In this document: positions 5,806 through 9,863 of the stretch, in pieces | Position numbering within the stretch: position 1 is the stretch's first letter | Layout of the letters: the number at the start of each line of letters is the position of its first letter | Assembly (NCBI GenBank): GCA_020427905.1 | Contig: JAGQNU010000027.1 | Span: 1 to 9,863, forward strand | Direction: 5' to 3' | DNA length: 9,863 bases | DNA from: Candidatus Saccharimonadota bacterium | GTDB taxonomy: Bacteria > Patescibacteriota > Saccharimonadia > Saccharimonadales > UBA7683 | Program-made: the position numbers and the translations under genes | Notes under the pieces: model-generated | The model's database searches: none | Told to the model about the DNA's origin: nothing | The model's input: the letters and a program-made list of their open reading frames with translations, nothing else

Positions 5806-6168
5806 CTAGCCAGCAAGTACTCCTGCAACTATCTCAGCCATTTCCTTAGGTGGTACTGTTGCCTTACGAATATATTTAGAGACCCCTAAAGACATCGCCT
5901 CTTTGGTAATGTCTTCGTTCTCAAGATTTGAGAACACTACTACTTTTGTCTGGTGCTCCACAGGTTTAAACTGTCGGAGAAACTCAATTCCACTTAGCTC
6001 TGGAAGCATCATATCGAGTAGTATCAGATCGTATTCGGCCTCTTTAACCTTCTCGAGAGCAGGTCCACCATCGTCAACAGTATCAACCTCATACCCCTCT
6101 TTTATAAACAGAAGCTCATACGCCTCTCTAATCCCATCGTGATCCTCGATAACTAATATCTTGCTCAT
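5806..6168 (-). CDS. Stand-alone CheY-like receiver domain protein
   Basis: 120 residues, a receiver only, with no output domain. Catalytic positions are intact: Glu8-Asp9, phospho-acceptor Asp52 in LLDMMLP, Ser80 in VVFSN, and Lys102 in RKA (not followed by the usual Pro). It overlaps the large kinase gene as ATGA, with AAAGGA 6 bases upstream, so it is almost certainly the partner of that kinase. Lacking a DNA-binding domain, it must act by protein contact or as a phosphate relay. The VVFSNLEN style is common in CPR receivers, which is one reason for the lineage guess. Confidence 0.93.
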   Translation of the reverse strand: MSKILVIEDHDGIREAYELLFIKEGYEVDTVDDGGPALEKVKEAEYDLILLDMMLPELSGIEFLRQFKPVEHQTKVVVFSNLENEDITKEAMSLGVSKYIRKATVPPKEMAEIVAGVLAG

Positions 6169-9100
6169 GACTTGTCCTTTCTAGGTAATTTTATAACAAA
6201 TGTGGTGCCAACGTCTTGTTTTGATGTAACTTCAACGACTCCCTTGTGCAGGGTGACAATTTTCTTGACCAAATATAGGCCTAGGCCATTCCCTGTTACC
6301 GGCTCATCAGTGCGCTTTGCAACCCTCGAGAAGCGCAAAAAAAGCTTGGGTATGTCTGATTTGTGGATACCTATTCCAGTATCGCGTACCGAAACTACTG
6401 AGCATTTATTAGTTGAGGTTACGCTGATATCGACAGTTCCGTTAGGCTTGTTATACTTAATCGCATTATCGATAAGATTACTAAGACACATTCGTAGTTT
6501 AATCTTATCCGCATATAAGACAGCTGAGCTTGGAACATCCACTTTTATAGAAACATCACGCTTCTTAGCCTTGCTAGACAGCATACGAACTACACCGTTT
6601 ACAAACGGCAGCGCCTTAAATAGCTCTTTTTCTAAATTGCTCTTACCTGCCTCAAGCCGTGCAGTCGTGAGGAGGTCCTGGATAATCGTAATCTGCTCCT
6701 CGTTGCTATCAAAAGCCTTTTTCACCAACTCTTGCTGCTCTTTTGGGATCTCACCAAAGTAGCCCTCGAGTAATAGGCCTAAGAACTGCTTAACTGCTGT
6801 TGCCGGAGTATTGAGTTGGTGAGAGACTATCGACATAAAATCATCCTTGGCCGACTCCAGCTCCAAACGAGCGCTGATATCCCTAAAAACTTCAATCAGT
6901 CCAATCACCTTGTCATTTTGAATAATCGGTGCAACCGTAACCTCAACCGGCACAAGAGCACCGCTAGATATCTTGTAATTGACACGAGTGTTCACAACAC
7001 GTTTTTGGCTGTATGCCCTAAATGCTGGCCGATTTTGACTCGATATTATCTTGCCCTTCAAGTCTTGTGCCTGAATCGAATGTATCAATTTTTTACCAGA
7101 CAGCTCTGTGTTGCTTATCTTGAGGAGCTTCTCGGCATACCTATTTACAAACTCCACGACTCCAGACTGGCTCGTCACAATAACACCTTCACCGATACTC
7201 GTCAGTATGGCATCATCCTTCTTCTGGTTTTTAACTGCCAAGTTTCGCTCCTGCTTGAGATCATGTGTTATGTTTTCGGCAAGCTTGTAAGCGCGCTTTC
7301 GAGAGCTTGCCAAGCTATAGACTGCTATGGCGAGCAACCCACTGGCAAGTATGCCGCCAACAAGGATGTACTGCGGAAACTGCTCCGTGGTATTTGAGGC
7401 GTATACGGGCAACGCAGTGTATTTTATAACCCATTGATGCCCGGCCACTGTGACGACATTTGTCTTTTGTGGCAACCCGCTAACTGGGCGAGAAGCTCCG
7501 TACATACGCGCATCCTCACTTATAAGGTCAGCTGCAGGCGCATCAAATATCTCAATGTTCACACCCGTGCTTTGGTTTCCAACAGCTGCATCCATAAAGT
7601 TGTCCATACGCACCGGGCTATACACATACCCCTCGATATTAGCTCGCCGCTGTACTTGGTTATTAACCTGTACGCCTTTTTTGTATACAGGAGTGTAAAT
7701 TAAGAAGCCAGCCTGAACGTCTGCGTTCGTCTCCTGCAGCAAAGTAACCTTACCACTCAACGCTACATCACCCGTATCCCTCGCTGCACTCATTGCAGTA
7801 CGCCGCGTCTGCTCGCTAAACATATCGTATCCAAACGCACGCTGGTTACGCTCATCAAATGGCTCTAGATACAGAATTGAGGTATAAAGCTCACGCTCAG
7901 GTTCCACAGGATTAATTTCAAAGTCAGGGAATCCCTCACTCTGCACGCCCTCCTCAAATGATTGCCGCTCTGCTGCAGGTACAACAACTGAATACCCTAT
8001 GCCCTGGTTCCCTGGGTAGTTTTTAGCAATCTGCAAGCCGTCGACATATGATCGCCACTCGTCACGGGTCACCTCCTCAGAGGCACTAATAAGACTATTC
8101 GCACCCAGCAATGAGTTAGCATAGCTACTTAAGCGCTGCGTTATTAAACCTTCGATTTTGTTTATCTCAGTCTCAAATTGCAGGTTGGCGTTGTTCGTAA
8201 CGTCGTTTCGTGCACCACGCCACACTAAACCGAGCAGCAACACTGGGGCAATAAAGAACAGCAATGCCACTTGTGTTGGGCGCCACCCGAAGATTGCATC
8301 TCGCTCATGCTGCAGTGGGTACAGTGCAAAAGCCAACATCAAGAACATAGATGTTGTTGGTAGCGACATAGCTCTAATCCATGATGCAGAATCCAACACC
8401 GAGAGATTATATGCAATGCTAATCAACGATAATAAGCAAATAAACACGAGTGCAGCGATAGCCCCCGAGACAATGAGCGTGACCCATCTCTTCCGAGACG
8501 AAGACCGTAATATGATCAATGAGGTTGCCACCAAAATAAAGTTTATCGAGGTTGCCACCGACATTCTGGCTATATCTGATACAAATAACTCTGTTCCACG
8601 AATTACTACATTGAGAAGGTTCGCTAGTGACACCACTGCAATCGTTGAGATCATGACAGCATACAGTGCATTGCCTCTCGCCCCTCCCCTTCGTTGCGTC
8701 GCGGTATGTAGCGCAACGATTGCTGAAAAAACAAATAGTCCGATTGTGGCGTAGTGCATGCCAGCGCCCAGTCCAAATGGTGCTATCAATGATACTTCGT
8801 GTAGTATCCACGCACCCAAGCTAATGACTGACGCCAGAATTACAAATGACAAACAAAAGAGCGTTTGTGATTTAATATCGTGATGCCTCTGCCGGCTATA
8901 TAGTGTCACGCAGGTCGCACCAAGCAGAACAGTTACCATGGCAATTATCGCAGGTACCACCTCTTGAATTACCTGCGTCTGCTGCTTACGTGACTCCGCC
9001 AGCGCAACATGCCTTGCTACAGCATCAAAGCTATAATTGTTATGAAACTGGTTCCATGGCGATTGCTGCTGACCAGTTGCTAGATCGTAGTAGTATGCCC

Positions 9101-9752
9101 GCGCACTGTCCTCATACTTCACTAGCTCACCGGTAACTGGTTCAATCCAAAGGTCTAAAATCACGTTGAGTGTTACACCACGAGTAACACCCACCCCTGG
9201 GAGGTTCCCCAGTTCATTTGTCTGATCGGCCGTAAAGCTACTCGTATAGTGATCGGTGTCCAGGCCGAGAATTGTCTCACTCTCCTGAAAGCGCATATCG
9301 ATCGGCTGATTGTAATTGACGTGCCAGTACGTGAAGTTATTCCTGTTATTGCCCTTTGGGGCAAAGAGATACCCCTTTCTGTCTATATCTCCGTGACCGC
9401 TCACATGCTCTCGTGTCTCGTGATCTATGCCGTAGAGCCGCTCTACACTGAATATGGGCATATCGTCGATTGTCCTAACATCAAACGTATTCTTAACCTC
9501 GACCACGCCATCGTGCTCGCCGACTCCCTGATATGCAAATGTCGTTTGTGAGCGCGTCTCACCAGTAAACTGCTGCTTATCCTCATCATACAAGTTATCG
9601 TACGATACGACGTCTGCAGAATATCTATAGTCAGCGGGTAGCTCTAAAAGTTCAAGTTTAAAGTAGGTAAGCCACGCAACCAACAGAATAAGCATTAGGA
9701 CAAAGCTTACTCCAGAAATCATCAGTACGTATTTGTGTAATTTTTTCTTCAC
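6165..9752 (-). CDS. Giant hybrid-sensor histidine kinase: DUF3068-like, multi-TM, CHASE, PAS, HisKA, HATPase
   Basis: 1195 residues from GTG at 9752, where AGGGTGG precedes a Lys-Lys-Lys start; a TTG at 9800 would add 16 unlikely residues. Order: TM at about 5-32; an outer domain about 33-264 with GIDHETREHVSGHGDIDRKG typical of DUF3068 (PorA-like); about eight helices between 265 and 512; a CHASE domain about 519-784 (NYPGNQGIGYSVVVP, LYLEPFDERNQRAFGYDM, GFLIYTPVYK); one more TM about 796-814; a PAS domain about 847-959; HisKA with SHQLNTP (His978); and HATPase with N-box LIDNAIKYN (Asn1096), G1 RDTGIGI (Asp1124) and G2 GNGLGL. All catalytic boxes look intact. It heads a six-gene operon and passes signal to the overlapping receiver. 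CHASE domains bind small outer ligands; the DUF3068 role in a kinase is unknown. Ordinary HisKA kinases are a third of this size. Confidence 0.93.
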   Translation of the reverse strand: MKKKLHKYVLMISGVSFVLMLILLVAWLTYFKLELLELPADYRYSADVVSYDNLYDEDKQQFTGETRSQTTFAYQGVGEHDGVVEVKNTFDVRTIDDMPIFSVERLYGIDHETREHVSGHGDIDRKGYLFAPKGNNRNNFTYWHVNYNQPIDMRFQESETILGLDTDHYTSSFTADQTNELGNLPGVGVTRGVTLNVILDLWIEPVTGELVKYEDSARAYYYDLATGQQQSPWNQFHNNYSFDAVARHVALAESRKQQTQVIQEVVPAIIAMVTVLLGATCVTLYSRQRHHDIKSQTLFCLSFVILASVISLGAWILHEVSLIAPFGLGAGMHYATIGLFVFSAIVALHTATQRRGGARGNALYAVMISTIAVVSLANLLNVVIRGTELFVSDIARMSVATSINFILVATSLIILRSSSRKRWVTLIVSGAIAALVFICLLSLISIAYNLSVLDSASWIRAMSLPTTSMFLMLAFALYPLQHERDAIFGWRPTQVALLFFIAPVLLLGLVWRGARNDVTNNANLQFETEINKIEGLITQRLSSYANSLLGANSLISASEEVTRDEWRSYVDGLQIAKNYPGNQGIGYSVVVPAAERQSFEEGVQSEGFPDFEINPVEPERELYTSILYLEPFDERNQRAFGYDMFSEQTRRTAMSAARDTGDVALSGKVTLLQETNADVQAGFLIYTPVYKKGVQVNNQVQRRANIEGYVYSPVRMDNFMDAAVGNQSTGVNIEIFDAPAADLISEDARMYGASRPVSGLPQKTNVVTVAGHQWVIKYTALPVYASNTTEQFPQYILVGGILASGLLAIAVYSLASSRKRAYKLAENITHDLKQERNLAVKNQKKDDAILTSIGEGVIVTSQSGVVEFVNRYAEKLLKISNTELSGKKLIHSIQAQDLKGKIISSQNRPAFRAYSQKRVVNTRVNYKISSGALVPVEVTVAPIIQNDKVIGLIEVFRDISARLELESAKDDFMSIVSHQLNTPATAVKQFLGLLLEGYFGEIPKEQQELVKKAFDSNEEQITIIQDLLTTARLEAGKSNLEKELFKALPFVNGVVRMLSSKAKKRDVSIKVDVPSSAVLYADKIKLRMCLSNLIDNAIKYNKPNGTVDISVTSTNKCSVVSVRDTGIGIHKSDIPKLFLRFSRVAKRTDEPVTGNGLGLYLVKKIVTLHKGVVEVTSKQDVGTTFVIKLPRKDKS

Positions 9753-9755
9753 TAT

Positions 9756-9762
9756 CCACCCT
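9756..9762 (-). promoter_or_regulatory. Ribosome binding site of the large kinase
   Basis: AGGGTGG on the minus strand, 3 bases before GTG at 9752-9750 when measured from its last G (6 bases from AGGG). It supports GTG over the upstream TTG at 9800 as the start. Confidence 0.5.
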
Positions 9763-9777
9763 GTGTGAGTTAACACT

Positions 9778-9783
9778 ATTGTA
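9778..9783 (-). promoter_or_regulatory. Candidate -10 for the six-gene operon
   Basis: TACAAT on the minus strand (5 of 6 matches to TATAAT), about 25 bases upstream of the GTG start. A clear -35 is not seen at 16-18 bases. If used, it would give a short leader that includes the ribosome site. Weak evidence. Confidence 0.3.
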
Positions 9784-9800
9784 GTACGTCGAAGCGGCAA

Positions 9801-9863
9801 ACACTAGTGATCTGCTGTTACCGCCTAGACCCCGTGACCCACTTTTGAGATTTGCTCATAGCC
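9801..9863. other. Unassigned edge sequence upstream of the large kinase
   Basis: Two minus-strand frames enter from the window edge and stop early: one at TAG 9827-9825, another at TAA about 9820. Either could be the tail of an upstream gene, but neither is long enough to recognise. No tRNA or terminator fold is evident. Confidence 0.25.

Noticed and set aside
6172..9551. Several open frames of 60-198 codons on the plus strand
   Set aside because: All lie antisense to the large kinase, whose domains are continuous and recognisable; none has a convincing ribosome site or domain.
9801..9863. Possible tRNA or tmRNA end at the right edge
   Set aside because: No acceptor stem, T-loop (GTTCGA-type) or CCA end could be found.

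Overview
The window reads as chromosomal DNA of a bacterium, most likely a Patescibacteria/CPR lineage close to Candidatus Saccharibacteria. Evidence for this is the style of the short CheY-like regulator, a MarC-type membrane protein, a HAMP-less CpxA-like kinase, and very compact gene packing with 4-base ATGA overlaps. Perfect Shine-Dalgarno sites sit beside apparently leaderless starts. TGA is a normal stop here (3' ends of the 323-aa membrane protein and of the large kinase), which argues against the TGA-recoding Gracilibacteria/Absconditabacteria. The lineage call is inference, not proof.

Layout: positions 1-59 hold the first 19 codons of a minus-strand gene leaving the window. A divergent control region (60-235) follows, with a strong sigma70-type promoter for a plus-strand MarC-family membrane protein (to 825). 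Everything else is minus strand. A CpxR/CpxA-like response regulator and kinase pair (2500 down to 817) runs convergently into marC, overlapping it by 9 bases. Upstream of it, behind an intrinsic terminator (2537-2566), is a small secreted, charged helical protein (3096-2596). Its reading frame has no ATG, GTG or TTG at its 5' end and appears to start at ATT behind a perfect AAGGAGG.

The right two thirds (9752 down to 3265) is one tightly packed unit of six genes. In order they are: a giant hybrid-sensor histidine kinase (DUF3068-like ectodomain, about eight membrane helices, CHASE, PAS, HisKA, HATPase); a stand-alone receiver overlapping it by ATGA; a Nudix hydrolase; a SAM methyltransferase; a 4-helix membrane protein with a large outer domain; and a 5-helix membrane protein overlapping it by ATGA.

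How they may work together: the large kinase can sense outside the cell (two ectodomains) and inside (PAS) and signals to a receiver without DNA-binding output. The co-transcribed enzymes and membrane proteins are therefore candidates for the downstream pathway. The CpxRA-like pair beside a secreted Spy/CpxP-like protein looks like a separate envelope-stress module. No RNA genes, CRISPR arrays, insertion sequences or attachment sites were recognised.
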